From Metabacillus niabensis (lineage in GTDB: Bacteria > Bacillota > Bacilli > Bacillales > Bacillaceae): a stretch of 47,911 bases of DNA. The number at the start of each line of letters is the position of its first letter. Position 1 is the first letter of the stretch. Location of the stretch: positions 1-47,911 of the forward strand of contig NZ_CADEPK010000014.1 in assembly GCF_902829255.1 (NCBI RefSeq), read 5' to 3'. A program made the position numbers and the translations under genes. Shown one piece after another: positions 1 through 9,234 of this stretch. Under the pieces are notes generated by a model. That model saw only the letters and a program-made list of their open reading frames with translations. It made no database searches and was not told the DNA's origin.

Positions 1-220
1 CTCTTAAACCATACATAGAGAGATTAACTCATCTCATGAGTGGTAAATTAAGTAGGTAGGTATGAATTCAAAAAAATGTGTCATGAAACATATTTTAGGG
101 TAACCTAATGCTGTACTTAAAGGAATTCTCTTACTAACTAAAAAAGTTAAGGTCATAAGAGGATAGTAGTATCATTTACAAAAACTACTTCTAATTATGC
201 TCCGAAACAAACACTCTTAA

Positions 221-1360
<1,140 letters not shown>

Positions 1361-1363
1361 GCC

Positions 1364-2341
1364 ATGGCACAAATGACAATGATTCAGGCCATTACAGATG
1401 CTCTTCGCACAGAGCTAAAAAACGATGAAAACGTCCTCGTTTATGGAGAAGACGTTGGCTTAAATGGTGGCGTATTCCGTGCAACGGAAGGACTTCAAAA
1501 AGAATTTGGTGAAGATCGTGTATTCGATACTCCACTTGCTGAATCTGGTATTGGTGGTCTTACAGTTGGACTTGGTATTACTGGATTCCGTCCAGTAATG
1601 GAAATTCAATTCTTCGGATTTGTTTACGAAGTAATGGATTCATTAAGCGGACAATTAGCTCGTATGCGCTACCGTTCAGGTGGTCGTTGGAATGCACCAG
1701 TTACAATTCGTTCACCATTCGGTGGATTCGTACATACACCTGAATTGCATGCAGATAGCTTAGAAGGATTAGTTGCTCAACAACCTGGTTTGAAAGTTGT
1801 TATTCCTTCAACTCCATATGATGCAAAAGGATTGTTAATTTCTGCTATTCGCGACAATGACCCTGTTGTATTTTTAGAGCATATGAAATTATACCGCTCA
1901 TTCCGTGAAGAAGTACCGGAAGAGGAATATACAATTGAAATTGGTAAGGCAGATGTTAAACGTGAAGGAACTGATTTATCAATCATTACTTATGGAGCAA
2001 TGGTTCATGAGTCATTAAAAGCTGCTGAAGAATTAGAAAAAGAAGGAATTTCTGTAGAAGTTGTTGACCTTCGTACAATTAGTCCTTTAGATATTGATAC
2101 AATTATTGCATCTGTTGAAAAGACTGGTCGCGCTATGGTTGTACAAGAAGCTCAAAAACAAGCTGGTATCGGTGCAAGCGTAGTTGCAGAAATTACTGAA
2201 CGTGCAATTTTAAGCTTAGAAGCACCAGTTCTTCGCGTTGCAGCTCCTGATACTGTTTATGCATTTACAGAAGCAGAAAACGTTTGGTTACCAACATATA
2301 AAGATGTTATTGAAACAGCTAAGAAAGTTATGAACTTCTAA
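1364..2341 (+). CDS. pdhB: Pyruvate dehydrogenase E1 component, beta subunit
   Basis: This is the beta chain of the E1 heterotetramer, 325 aa, matching the usual length. It belongs to the transketolase-like family and opens with the characteristic [15 protein letters not shown] segment near residue 27. It contains [14 protein letters not shown] in the middle and a C-terminal transketolase domain that ends near the natural stop. It starts with ATG 3 bases after the pdhA stop, using an AAGGAG site at 1346-1351 inside the pdhA coding end, so the two subunits are probably translated in step. A 173-base spacer with a hairpin separates it from pdhC. Confidence 0.97.
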   Translation: MAQMTMIQAITDALRTELKNDENVLVYGEDVGLNGGVFRATEGLQKEFGEDRVFDTPLAESGIGGLTVGLGITGFRPVMEIQFFGFVYEVMDSLSGQLARMRYRSGGRWNAPVTIRSPFGGFVHTPELHADSLEGLVAQQPGLKVVIPSTPYDAKGLLISAIRDNDPVVFLEHMKLYRSFREEVPEEEYTIEIGKADVKREGTDLSIITYGAMVHESLKAAEELEKEGISVEVVDLRTISPLDIDTIIASVEKTGRAMVVQEAQKQAGIGASVVAEITERAILSLEAPVLRVAAPDTVYAFTEAENVWLPTYKDVIETAKKVMNF

Positions 2342-2407
2342 TTTTAGAGTTATTAATCACTTTGCTTAATACAAATTTACTTTTAGTAAAAGCATAAAAA
2401 ATAGCAC

Positions 2408-2449
2408 TGCATGAATGAGAGATTTATCGACACTCATTTCATTCATGCA
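2408..2449 (+). other. Hairpin between pdhB and pdhC
   Basis: Perfect 11-bp inverted repeat (TGCATGAATGA at 2408-2418, TCATTCATGCA at 2439-2449) with a 20-base loop. No T-tract follows, so it is unlikely to be a full terminator. It may be an mRNA-stabilising or processing structure that sets the ratio of E1 to E2/E3 messages. Confidence 0.6.
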
Positions 2450-2514
2450 TGTGTCTAAACGAATAATGTATTAAGCAATCATCTCACTTTATTACAACAA
2501 GGAGGTCGAATGAT

Positions 2515-3801
2515 TTGGCATTCGAATTTAAACTGCCTGACATCGGAGAAGGTATTCATGAAGGTGAAATCGTTAAATGGTTTGTTAAACCAGGTGACAA
2601 AGTTGAAGAAGATGATGTACTAGCAGAAGTACAAAACGATAAAGCGGTTGTTGAAATCCCTTCACCTGTAAAAGGAACTGTAACAGAAGTAAATGTTGAA
2701 GAAGGTACAGTTGCTACAGTTGGTCAAACAATTATCACTTTTGATGCACCAGGATATGAAGATTTGAAATTTAAAGGTGACCATGGTGATGACGAGCCGA
2801 AAGAGGAAGTGAAGCAAGAAGCTGCTGCACCAGCTCCTGAGGCACAAGGTGCAACTGCTGAAGCTGAAGTTGATCCAAGCAAACGCGTTATTGCAATGCC
2901 TTCAGTTCGTAAATATGCTCGTGAAAAAGATGTTGATATTCGTCTTGTTTCAGGAACTGGTAAAAATGGACGTGTAATGAAAGCTGATATTGATGCATTC
3001 TTACAAGGTGGTACAGCACCAGCTGCTGCAACTGAAGCACCAGCTGCAAAAGAAGAAAAACAAGCTGCACCTGCTGCAATTGCTATTCCTGAAGGTGATT
3101 TACCAGAAACTCGTGAAAAAATGAGCCCAATCCGTCGTGCAATTGCAAAAGCGATGGTTAACTCTAAGCATACTGCTCCACACGTAACATTAATGGATGA
3201 AGTAGATGTTACAAAGCTTGTTGCACATCGTAAGCAATTCAAAGCTGTGGCTGCTGAGCAAGGTATTAAGTTAACTTATTTACCATATGTTGTTAAAGCT
3301 CTTACTTCAGCACTTAAAAAGTATCCTGTATTAAATACATCATTAGATGATTCTACAGATGAAGTTGTTCAAAAACATTACTACAACATTGGTATTGCTG
3401 CAGATACTGAAAAAGGTCTTCTTGTACCAGTTGTTAAAAATGCTGAGCGTAAATCTGTATTTGAAATTTCAGATGAAATTAACGGATTAGCGACAAAAGC
3501 ACGTGATGGTAAGCTAGCTCCAAACGAAATGAAAGGTGCTTCTTGCACAATCTCTAATATTGGTTCAGCTGGTGGTCAATGGTTTACTCCAGTTATTAAT
3601 CATCCTGAGGTTGCAATTTTAGGTATTGGTCGTATTGCTGAAAAACCAGTTGTTCGTGACGGAGAAATTGTCGTAGCTCCTGTTTTAGCTTTATCATTAA
3701 GCTTCGACCACAGAATGATCGATGGAGCAACAGCACAAAATGCTCTTAACCACATCAAGCGTTTACTAAATGATCCACAACTAATTTTAATGGAGGCGTA
3801 A
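2515..3801 (+). CDS. pdhC: Pyruvate dehydrogenase E2, dihydrolipoyl acetyltransferase
   Basis: E2 core of the pyruvate dehydrogenase complex. It carries the acetyl group on a swinging lipoyl arm and transfers it to CoA. The 428-aa protein has a lipoyl domain at about 1-80 (lipoyl lysine K43 in NDKAVVE), a peripheral-subunit-binding domain at about 126-165, Ala/Pro-rich linkers on both sides, and the acyltransferase domain from about 200, with the active-site HRMIDG at 399-404. The start is TTG, set by a perfect AAGGAGG at 2499-2505 with a 9-base spacer. An ATG at 2510 is in another frame and stops early, so it is not the start. It is followed after 3 bases by pdhD. Confidence 0.96.
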   Translation: MAFEFKLPDIGEGIHEGEIVKWFVKPGDKVEEDDVLAEVQNDKAVVEIPSPVKGTVTEVNVEEGTVATVGQTIITFDAPGYEDLKFKGDHGDDEPKEEVKQEAAAPAPEAQGATAEAEVDPSKRVIAMPSVRKYAREKDVDIRLVSGTGKNGRVMKADIDAFLQGGTAPAAATEAPAAKEEKQAAPAAIAIPEGDLPETREKMSPIRRAIAKAMVNSKHTAPHVTLMDEVDVTKLVAHRKQFKAVAAEQGIKLTYLPYVVKALTSALKKYPVLNTSLDDSTDEVVQKHYYNIGIAADTEKGLLVPVVKNAERKSVFEISDEINGLATKARDGKLAPNEMKGASCTISNIGSAGGQWFTPVINHPEVAILGIGRIAEKPVVRDGEIVVAPVLALSLSFDHRMIDGATAQNALNHIKRLLNDPQLILMEA

Positions 3802-3804
3802 TCG

Positions 3805-5214
3805 ATGGTAGTAGGTGATTTCCCAATTGAAACAGATACTCTTGTCATTGGAGCAGGTCCTGGCGGATATGTAGCTGCAATTCGTGCTGCACAATTAGGA
3901 CAAAAAGTAACAGTTGTAGAAAAGGCTACTTTAGGTGGTGTATGTCTAAATGTTGGATGTATTCCTTCTAAAGCGTTAATTTCTGCTGGACACCGTTATG
4001 AGCATGCTAAACATTCAGAGCAATTTGGAATTAAAGCTGAGAACGTAACAGTTGACTTTTCTAAAGTGCAAGAATTCAAGCAAGGTGTTGTGAAGAAGCT
4101 TACAGGTGGAGTTGCTGGTTTACTTAAAGGTAATAAAGTAGATGTTGTATACGGAGAAGCATATTTCGTTGACAGTGAAACTGTAAAAGTTATGGACGAA
4201 AAAAGTTCTCAAACATATAAATTTAAAAATGTAATTATTGCAACAGGTTCACGTCCAGTTGAAATCCCAACATTTAAATTCTCTAAACGTGTTATCGATT
4301 CAACAGGTGCGTTAAATTTACCGGAAATTCCGAAAAAGCTTGTTGTTATCGGTGGTGGAGTAATTGGTATCGAGCTAGGTTCTGCATATGCTAACTTCGG
4401 TACTGAAGTTACATTTATTGAAGCTGCTGACGATATTTTAGTTGGCTTTGAAAAGCAAATGACTTCAATTGTTACTCGTAACCTTAAGAAAAAAGGCGCT
4501 GAAATTTTCACAAAAGCATCTGCTAAAAGTGTTGAAGAGTCTGAAACTGGCGTTAAAGTAACATTTGAAATCAATGGTGAAGAAAAAGTAGTTGAGGCTG
4601 ATTACCTTTTAGTTTCTGTTGGTCGTCGTCCAAACACTGATGAGCTTGGTTTAGAACAAGTGGGTGTTGAAATGACTGAGAGAGGTATCATTAAAATTGA
4701 CAAGCAATGTCGTACAAATGTACCTAACATTTATGCAATTGGTGATATCGTTGAAGGTCCTCAATTAGCTCATAAAGCTTCTTACGAAGGTAAAATCGCT
4801 GCAGAAGCAATTGCTGGAGAAAAAGCAGAAATTGATTATTTAGGAATTCCTGCGGTTGTATTCTCTGAGCCTGAATTGGCTACTGTTGGTTATACTGAAG
4901 CAAGTGCAAAAGCAGAAGGCATTGAAGTAGTTGCTGCGAAGTTCCCATTTGCTGCAAATGGTCGTGCGCTATCTTTAAATGACACTGATGGTTTCTTGAA
5001 ACTTGTTACTCGTAAAGAGGATGGATTAGTGATCGGTGCACAAATTGCTGGTCCAAGTGCATCTGATATGATTTCAGAGTTAAGCTTAGCAATCGAAGCT
5101 GGAATGACTGCTGAGGATATTGCGATGACGATTCATGCTCACCCAACATTAGGTGAGATTACAATGGAAGCTGCTGAAGTTGCTATCGGTAGTCCTATCC
5201 ATATTGTAAAATAA
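3805..5214 (+). CDS. pdhD: Dihydrolipoyl dehydrogenase (E3)
   Basis: FAD-dependent E3 enzyme that reoxidises dihydrolipoamide and reduces NAD. In Bacillus it is often shared with other 2-oxo-acid dehydrogenase complexes. The 469-aa protein has an N-terminal FAD fold (VIGAGPGGY, residues 14-22), the redox disulfide pair C47/C52 in GGVCLNVGC, a central NAD-binding fold ([12 protein letters not shown]) and the C-terminal dimer interface with the catalytic HPTLGE (H446, E451). The ATG start follows GGAGG (3792-3796), which lies in the end of pdhC. It is the last gene of the operon, and two terminators follow. Confidence 0.97.
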   Translation: MVVGDFPIETDTLVIGAGPGGYVAAIRAAQLGQKVTVVEKATLGGVCLNVGCIPSKALISAGHRYEHAKHSEQFGIKAENVTVDFSKVQEFKQGVVKKLTGGVAGLLKGNKVDVVYGEAYFVDSETVKVMDEKSSQTYKFKNVIIATGSRPVEIPTFKFSKRVIDSTGALNLPEIPKKLVVIGGGVIGIELGSAYANFGTEVTFIEAADDILVGFEKQMTSIVTRNLKKKGAEIFTKASAKSVEESETGVKVTFEINGEEKVVEADYLLVSVGRRPNTDELGLEQVGVEMTERGIIKIDKQCRTNVPNIYAIGDIVEGPQLAHKASYEGKIAAEAIAGEKAEIDYLGIPAVVFSEPELATVGYTEASAKAEGIEVVAAKFPFAANGRALSLNDTDGFLKLVTRKEDGLVIGAQIAGPSASDMISELSLAIEAGMTAEDIAMTIHAHPTLGEITMEAAEVAIGSPIHIVK

Positions 5215-5225
5215 TTTATAAAATA

Positions 5226-5260
5226 AAACTATTCCTTGTTATTCAAGGGATAGTTTTTTT
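5226..5260 (+). terminator. Rho-independent terminator of pdhABCD
   Basis: A 13-bp stem with one wobble pair (AAACTATTCCTTG / CAAGGGATAGTTT) and a 5-base loop, followed by a T run, directly after pdhD. Confidence 0.9.
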
Positions 5261-5270
5261 AGCTCTATAT

Positions 5271-5308
5271 AAAAAGGAGATTGCAGTTTGAACTGTAATC
5301 TCCTTTTT
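5271..5308. terminator. Second, bidirectional terminator
   Basis: An almost perfect inverted repeat of up to 18 bp (AAAAAGGAGATT... / ...AATCTCCTTTTT) with an A-tract on one side and a T-tract on the other. It backs up the pdh terminator and could also stop leftward transcripts coming from slp. Confidence 0.8.
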
Positions 5309-5327
5309 TAAATAGGTTTGATAGGTT

Positions 5328-5452
5328 TGTTGATTTCCACTTGAGGCTTTCGTGTTTCGCTGGGGTAGTGCGAGAGCAAGAGTCTATGGGCTCCGGTCTC
5401 CCTTTGCTATACGCACGCCTCTCTAAGGCCGGAGTCATATAACATCATCAAC
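5328..5452. repeat. Degenerate Bacillaceae-type palindromic intergenic repeat, copy 1
   Basis: A locally GC-richer stretch opening with TTGTTGATTTCC, with internal blocks CGTGTTTCGCTGGGG, GGGCTCCGGTCTC and GCCGGAGTC, and closing with CATCATCAAC. The ends are inverted (GTTGAT / ATCAAC). The block order resembles the roughly 120-bp palindromic repeat that I recall from many Bacillaceae intergenic regions (GTTGATT...CGCTTTCCGC...GGGTCTC...GCAGGAGTCTC...AATCAAC). A sister copy lies at 19881-19995. No coding potential is evident. Confidence 0.55.
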
Positions 5453-5724
5453 TACAATCAGCAAACTCTTTAAGCTAGTCTTTAAATCAGAAATATAAAA
5501 GTATTTGGCTTCCGTAGTACTCAACTAAAGTTTTTAAAAGATACTGCATCAAAGCTGCCTTGAAGTTAATTCCAATTCTAATAATGATAATGTTTATATG
5601 CTAGTTCTCCACAAATGAACTACTAGCTTTTTATTAACATTACATGATATAAGAGAATCTAGCATATATGTATTATATTTAGAACACTTAAACATTTTGT
5701 TAGACTCCGTTTAAGCTTTTGCTT
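5453..5724. other. Gene-free spacer between the repeat and slp
   Basis: AT-rich. The only structure seen is a weak bulged hairpin at about 5600-5630 (GCTAG...CTAGC followed by TTTTTA). No gene or promoter is supported. Confidence 0.4.
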
Positions 5725-6108
5725 CTAGCTTCCATTTTTTGATAATGCCTGAACAATTGGATTTATAATTTCTTCCTCTGTTTCAACATATCCTTCTATT
5801 TTTGCGACCACTTCCTCGTTTTCATTGATAACAATAAGGGAAGGATAGACGTCAATATTATATTTCCATTCAAGGCTTTTTTTAGAGGCGAATTCTATAT
5901 TATATCGTTCTGGAAAATCTTTTTTAATCTTTAGTAAAGCATTATAATATACTTCTTCTTTTTTCACGTCTTTATTATCAGAAAAAAATAATAATTGAAT
6001 ATCTTCATTTGAGTTATCTTCAGGAATTGTATTAGGAAAAAGTTGATTTTCACATGAAGAAAGTAGTATGACTGGTATAATGAAGGCAATGAGTATTGAG
6101 CGTTTCAT
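5725..6108 (-). CDS. slp: Small lipoprotein with a thioredoxin-like fold, Slp-type
   Basis: A 127-aa exported lipoprotein. The N-terminus has a short basic region, a hydrophobic segment and a lipobox ending LLSSC, so lipid attachment at Cys19 is expected. The mature part (QLLFFSDNKD near residue 40, YNIDVYPSLIVINENEEVV near 84-102) reads like a thioredoxin fold with its cis-proline loop, but the CxxC redox motif is absent, so a binding rather than redox role is likelier. Its position between pdhD and SR1/speA is that of B. subtilis slp (small peptidoglycan-associated lipoprotein); the symbol rests on synteny and length, not alignment. The ATG start follows AGAGGTGG. Transcribed leftward, alone. 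Confidence 0.65.
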   Translation of the reverse strand: MKRSILIAFIIPVILLSSCENQLFPNTIPEDNSNEDIQLLFFSDNKDVKKEEVYYNALLKIKKDFPERYNIEFASKKSLEWKYNIDVYPSLIVINENEEVVAKIEGYVETEEEIINPIVQALSKNGS

Positions 6109-6374
6109 CCTTGCCCACCTCTTTTATTTATTCTCACATTAGGTCTTATTCAGTGTAAAATTCCAAGTCTAAATAGCTAAAAACGATTCTTCTCTGTTAA
6201 ATTAAACCTATTTTATCATAAATATTGGATTTTCCTCCTATTGTCACCTAATTGTTACATAATTGAAAAATTACCCGGTAGGCTATTATTGAATTGATAC
6301 TAGACTGAAACAATGGATGTTTTTAGAAGAAAATGAATAGACTTTTATAAGTGATAGGAAGGGGAGAAGGTGAT

Positions 6375-6623
6375 GTGAAATTATGTTCCAGTATTTATTG
6401 TTATCATCTTATTCTATGGAGTAGTTATTCTTTTGTGTCGTGGTTATCAAAAAAGGATAGTCTTATCTCGAAAACAATCCTCTTAACAATTTTTTTCTAT
6501 TTAGCTTATTTAATTGCATTTACACTAATAAAGTCTAAAAGAGATGCAATTGTTATAACGTTGGTGAGTTTATCAATATTTATGCTTTGTTTACAAATTA
6601 TCCTCCACTTATTTATTAAATAG
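6375..6623 (+). CDS. Small membrane protein, possibly frameshifted
   Basis: An 82-aa ORF if started at GTG 6375, which follows a good purine-rich site (AAGGGGAGAAGG, about 6359-6370). An upstream GTG at 6351 lacks a site. The C-terminal two thirds hold two clear membrane helices (about residues 32-53 and 60-80). The N-terminal part in this frame is odd (CSSIYCYHLILWSSYSF), while the neighbouring frame over the same bases reads as a convincing helix (FIVIILFYGVVILLCRGY). The two frames would join at the six-A run at 6449-6454. It may therefore be a three-helix protein broken by a frameshift, or a sequence error. Function unknown; no family recognised. Confidence 0.35.
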   Translation: MKLCSSIYCYHLILWSSYSFVSWLSKKDSLISKTILLTIFFYLAYLIAFTLIKSKRDAIVITLVSLSIFMLCLQIILHLFIK

Positions 6624-6705
6624 TTAGAAAGAGAATTTCTATAAAGTTTATATTTTCTCACCAATTTTTATCTTGTCCTCAAATTAATGAGAAAAACTCT
6701 TTAAA

Positions 6706-6716
6706 TATGTTATATA
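6706..6716 (+). promoter_or_regulatory. CcpN-type operator upstream of SR1
   Basis: TATGTTATATA matches all 11 positions of the CcpN consensus as I recall it (TRTGHYATAYW). In B. subtilis SR1 is repressed by CcpN under glycolytic conditions, which fits the location. Confidence 0.6.
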
Positions 6717-6766
6717 AATATGTTCTTAGTAAGTTTCGAAGGTCATATTATTAGGTATAACACTTC

Positions 6767-6780
6767 GTTAAACGCTTTCA
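6767..6780 (-). promoter_or_regulatory. cre-like catabolite-repression site
   Basis: Read on the minus strand, TGAAAGCGTTTAAC matches 12 of 14 positions of the CcpA box TGWAANCGNTNWCA. It lies at or just after the likely SR1 start. CcpA has a minor effect on SR1 in B. subtilis, consistent with this secondary site. Confidence 0.5.
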
Positions 6781-6821
6781 TTTATATTGAAAGTGAATAT
6801 ATGATTGAAAGGGGTATGGGC

Positions 6822-6950
6822 ATGTGTACAATTGTATGTCAAAACTGTAACTCTACAATCGGCCATCTTGATGGGGAGAAAGTCACAACGTTATATGGAA
6901 AATGTGATCATCACGAATGTAGGAATGAAAGTCGGAAATCAGTGAATTAA
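6822..6950 (+). CDS. sr1P: SR1P, GapA-binding peptide encoded by SR1
   Basis: A 42-aa Cys-rich peptide beginning MCTIVCQNCN and containing EKVTTLYGKC, the recognisable SR1P signature. Cysteines lie at 2, 6, 9, 28 and 33, with His residues near 30-31. In B. subtilis SR1P binds glyceraldehyde-3-phosphate dehydrogenase GapA and affects gapA mRNA stability and RNase association. The chosen ATG (6822) lies 7 bases after GAAAGGGG (6807-6814). ATG 6816 is too close to that site, and the in-frame ATG at 6720 lies in the regulatory region. Embedded in the SR1 RNA and probably glucose-repressed through CcpN. Confidence 0.85.
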   Translation: MCTIVCQNCNSTIGHLDGEKVTTLYGKCDHHECRNESRKSVN

Positions 6951-6973
6951 TAGTTAAATGCTGTACCTCAAAT

Positions 6974-7006
6974 AAAAAATGTGAGGAAAATTTCCTCACA
7001 TTTTTT
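6974..7006. terminator. Bidirectional terminator shared by SR1 and speA
   Basis: A fully symmetrical inverted repeat centred on 6990 (AAAAAATGTGAGGAAA / TTTCCTCACATTTTTT), between convergent SR1 and speA. The A- and T-tracts serve both directions. Confidence 0.93.
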
Positions 7007-7035
7007 GCTTTACAATACACTGATTGAAAGCTTGT

Positions 7036-8511
7036 TTATTTAATTGCCCGATGTTCTTTTATTACCCTGATTGTTTTTAAAGAAGGATCTTCTGGACCTT
7101 GAACTGGTAATCCAACCTCAAGGTTTTTCTTAATATATGTTAGATTATCTTCTGAAATAATCTCACCTGGAATAAAAATCGGTATTCCTGGTGGATAAAC
7201 CATAATAAACTCGGCTATGATTCTACCCGCAGAATCATTAAAATCAACAACCTCTGTTTCAGAATAAAAAGCATCACGAGGCGTTAAAGCTAAAACAGGG
7301 ATATCTGGTAATAAAATGTGAGATTTTTCATTTGATATATTGTTGTTTTTATGAACAGTAGTCGAAAGCTCCTTAAGTGCATGGACTAATGTATCAACAT
7401 CTTCTTTTGTATCACCTGGTGTTATGATACAAAGAATATTATAGAGATCTGATAATTCAACTTCAATTTGATAATTGTTCCGTAACCAATTCTCTACATC
7501 GTAACCGGAAATCCCTAATTTATAAACTGGTATGATTAATTTTGTAGGGTCATAATCAAAGGTTGCTTTTGTACCTAATATTTCTTTTCCAACACAATAT
7601 ATGTCATCAATTTCATTAATTTTCTCTCGAGTGTAATTAGCTAATTGAATCGTTCTCTCAATTAATTCATGACCTTTCGTTGCTAACTGTTTTCTTGCAA
7701 CATCGAGTGATGCTAATAATAGATAAGATGTAGATGTTGTTGTTAACATGCTCAAAATAGATTGTACTCGTTGTGGGGAAACTAATCCCTTTTTTACATT
7801 TAATACGGAGCTCTGAGTCATTGAGCCACCTAACTTATGAACACTAGTTGCCGCAATATCTGCTCCCGCCTGCATTGCACTCATCGGTAAATCTTCATGG
7901 AAATGAATATGTACTCCATGTGCTTCATCAACTAAAACAGGAACATTATATGAATGGGCAATCTCAACAATTTTTTTTAAATCTGCAGAGATTCCAAAAT
8001 AAGTTGGATTAATTACTAGAACCCCTTTTGCGTCAGGATTTTGTTCTAATGCTTTTGCTACAGCATCTATCGTAATTCCATGTGAAATTCCTAATTCTTT
8101 ATCGATTTCTGGATGGATAAATATAGGGATTGCACCTGAAAAGACGATAGCACTCATAATGGATTTATGAACATTTCTAGGAACAATGATTTTATCACCA
8201 GGTCCACATACGGCCATAACCATCGTCATAATTGCTCCGCTGGTCCCTTGTACTGAAAAGTATGTATAGTCAGCACCAAACGCCTCAGCTGCAAGCTCCT
8301 GAGCCTTTTTAATGATCCCTTTTGGAGCATGTAAGTCATCCAAAGGTCCGATGTTGATTAAATCAATTGATAATGCATTTTCACCGATAAATTGTCGAAA
8401 CTCTGGTTCAATGCCAGCTCCCTTTTTATGGCCTGGTATATGGAATTGAATAGGATTTTTTTTTGCATGTTCAACAAGACCAGTGAACAATGGTGTTTCA
8501 TTCTGTGACAA
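7036..8511 (-). CDS. speA: Arginine decarboxylase, Orn/Lys/Arg decarboxylase family
   Basis: PLP-dependent biosynthetic decarboxylase that converts arginine to agmatine, the first step of polyamine synthesis in Bacillus; older literature calls the locus cad (lysine decarboxylase). The 491-aa protein shows FHIPGHKKG (23-31), DEAHG (195-199) and the PLP-binding lysine K226 in SVHKLGG, with the family's C-terminal domain (YPPGIP). The start is TTG at 8511 after AGAAGGTGG, giving MSQNETPLF. It is monocistronic and leftward. A near-consensus promoter lies about 170 bases upstream, leaving a long leader. Confidence 0.93.
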   Translation of the reverse strand: MSQNETPLFTGLVEHAKKNPIQFHIPGHKKGAGIEPEFRQFIGENALSIDLINIGPLDDLHAPKGIIKKAQELAAEAFGADYTYFSVQGTSGAIMTMVMAVCGPGDKIIVPRNVHKSIMSAIVFSGAIPIFIHPEIDKELGISHGITIDAVAKALEQNPDAKGVLVINPTYFGISADLKKIVEIAHSYNVPVLVDEAHGVHIHFHEDLPMSAMQAGADIAATSVHKLGGSMTQSSVLNVKKGLVSPQRVQSILSMLTTTSTSYLLLASLDVARKQLATKGHELIERTIQLANYTREKINEIDDIYCVGKEILGTKATFDYDPTKLIIPVYKLGISGYDVENWLRNNYQIEVELSDLYNILCIITPGDTKEDVDTLVHALKELSTTVHKNNNISNEKSHILLPDIPVLALTPRDAFYSETEVVDFNDSAGRIIAEFIMVYPPGIPIFIPGEIISEDNLTYIKKNLEVGLPVQGPEDPSLKTIRVIKEHRAIK

Positions 8512-8683
8512 AGTTTTTCCACCTTCTTTTTAGTAATCATTTCATCTATTTTTTAGGACAAACTAACGGCATCTTATGAATTTTAGGTTCAAAAAATACA
8601 TTTATTATGATTGCCTAAATATCTAAATGGCTGCCTGACCTGTTATAGCATAATTCACAATTTGTTTTATAAAAAACAAAAGA

Positions 8684-8712
8684 ATTATACCGTTATCAAT
8701 AAGGACAGTCAA
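8684..8712 (-). promoter_or_regulatory. Sigma-A promoter of speA
   Basis: On the minus strand TTGACT (8712-8707) and TATAAT (8689-8684) are separated by exactly 17 bases. Transcription would start near 8677, giving a 5' leader of about 165 nt before the TTG start. The rest of the 337-base spacer (8512-8848) shows no gene. Confidence 0.7.
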
Positions 8713-8782
8713 TAAAAATAAATTGATAGTACTATTGTTTTACAAACTGACAACTCCCATTCATCGTAAAAAACGCTTAAAT

Positions 8783-8812
8783 TTGTATTCTCTTTACTTG
8801 CTTTGATAAAAT
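8783..8812 (+). promoter_or_regulatory. Possible yktA promoter
   Basis: TTGTAT (8783) and TAAAAT (8807) with an 18-base spacer. A moderate match, well placed before yktA. Confidence 0.35.
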
Positions 8813-8848
8813 AATGAAAGTGAAATGCTAAGGATGGAGTGAGTATAG

Positions 8849-9121
8849 ATGGATTATCAATATCCAATTTCTTTCGAATGGAGTACAGAGGAAACAGTTG
8901 ATGTTATCCAATTTTTTCAATGTATCGAACAAGCATATGAAAAAGGAATTGAAAGAAAAAGTTTAATGGAAGCATATCGTAGATTTAAGGAGATTGTTCC
9001 AAGTAAAGCAGAAGAAAAAACGATTGGAAATGAGTTTGAGCAAGTAAGTGGTTACTCAATTTATCGAGTCATAAAGAAAATGAAGGATGACGTCAATGAT
9101 AGCGAGACTATTAAAATGTAA
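8849..9121 (+). CDS. yktA: UPF0223 family protein YktA
   Basis: A 90-aa soluble, charged protein of the UPF0223 family, whose function is not established. Recognisable conserved runs are [11 protein letters not shown] near the start, [17 protein letters not shown] in the middle and [11 protein letters not shown] near the end. Length and position next to speA and yktB match B. subtilis yktA. The ATG follows AAGGATGGAG, about 10 bases upstream. It converges on yktB across a shared terminator. Confidence 0.9.
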   Translation: MDYQYPISFEWSTEETVDVIQFFQCIEQAYEKGIERKSLMEAYRRFKEIVPSKAEEKTIGNEFEQVSGYSIYRVIKKMKDDVNDSETIKM

Positions 9122-9164
9122 TAGGATATGAGAGAAGTTTTTTAGCCTACTCCTTTTAAGTTTC

Positions 9165-9206
9165 AAGTCACTCATGAACACTTTTTTTTCTATACATGAG
9201 TGACTT
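9165..9206. terminator. Bidirectional terminator between yktA and yktB
   Basis: A perfect 12-bp stem (AAGTCACTCATG / CATGAGTGACTT) with an 18-base T-rich loop, followed by ATTTTATA, between convergent genes. Confidence 0.75.
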
Positions 9207-9234
9207 ATTTTATACCTTAGGTTTATAGTAATAA

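Larger units (their letters stand above)
6758..7008 (+). ncRNA. SR1: SR1 dual-function regulatory RNA
   Basis: The pdhD-speA interval is where B. subtilis encodes SR1, an RNA of about 205 nt that base-pairs with ahrC mRNA and also encodes the GapA-binding peptide SR1P. Here the same interval contains the SR1P reading frame (6822-6950), a strong terminator (6974-7006) and catabolite-control sites upstream. The 5' end is approximate: a weak promoter TTCTTA(6723)-17-TATTAT(6746) would start near 6758, and an alternative with -10 TATAAC (6756) would start near 6768. The transcript would be about 240-250 nt. Identity rests mainly on the peptide and synteny. Confidence 0.75.

Noticed and set aside
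2724-3242. Long minus-strand open frame inside pdhC
   Set aside because: It mirrors the Ala/Pro-rich coding bias of pdhC, has no ribosome site and lies opposite a certain gene.
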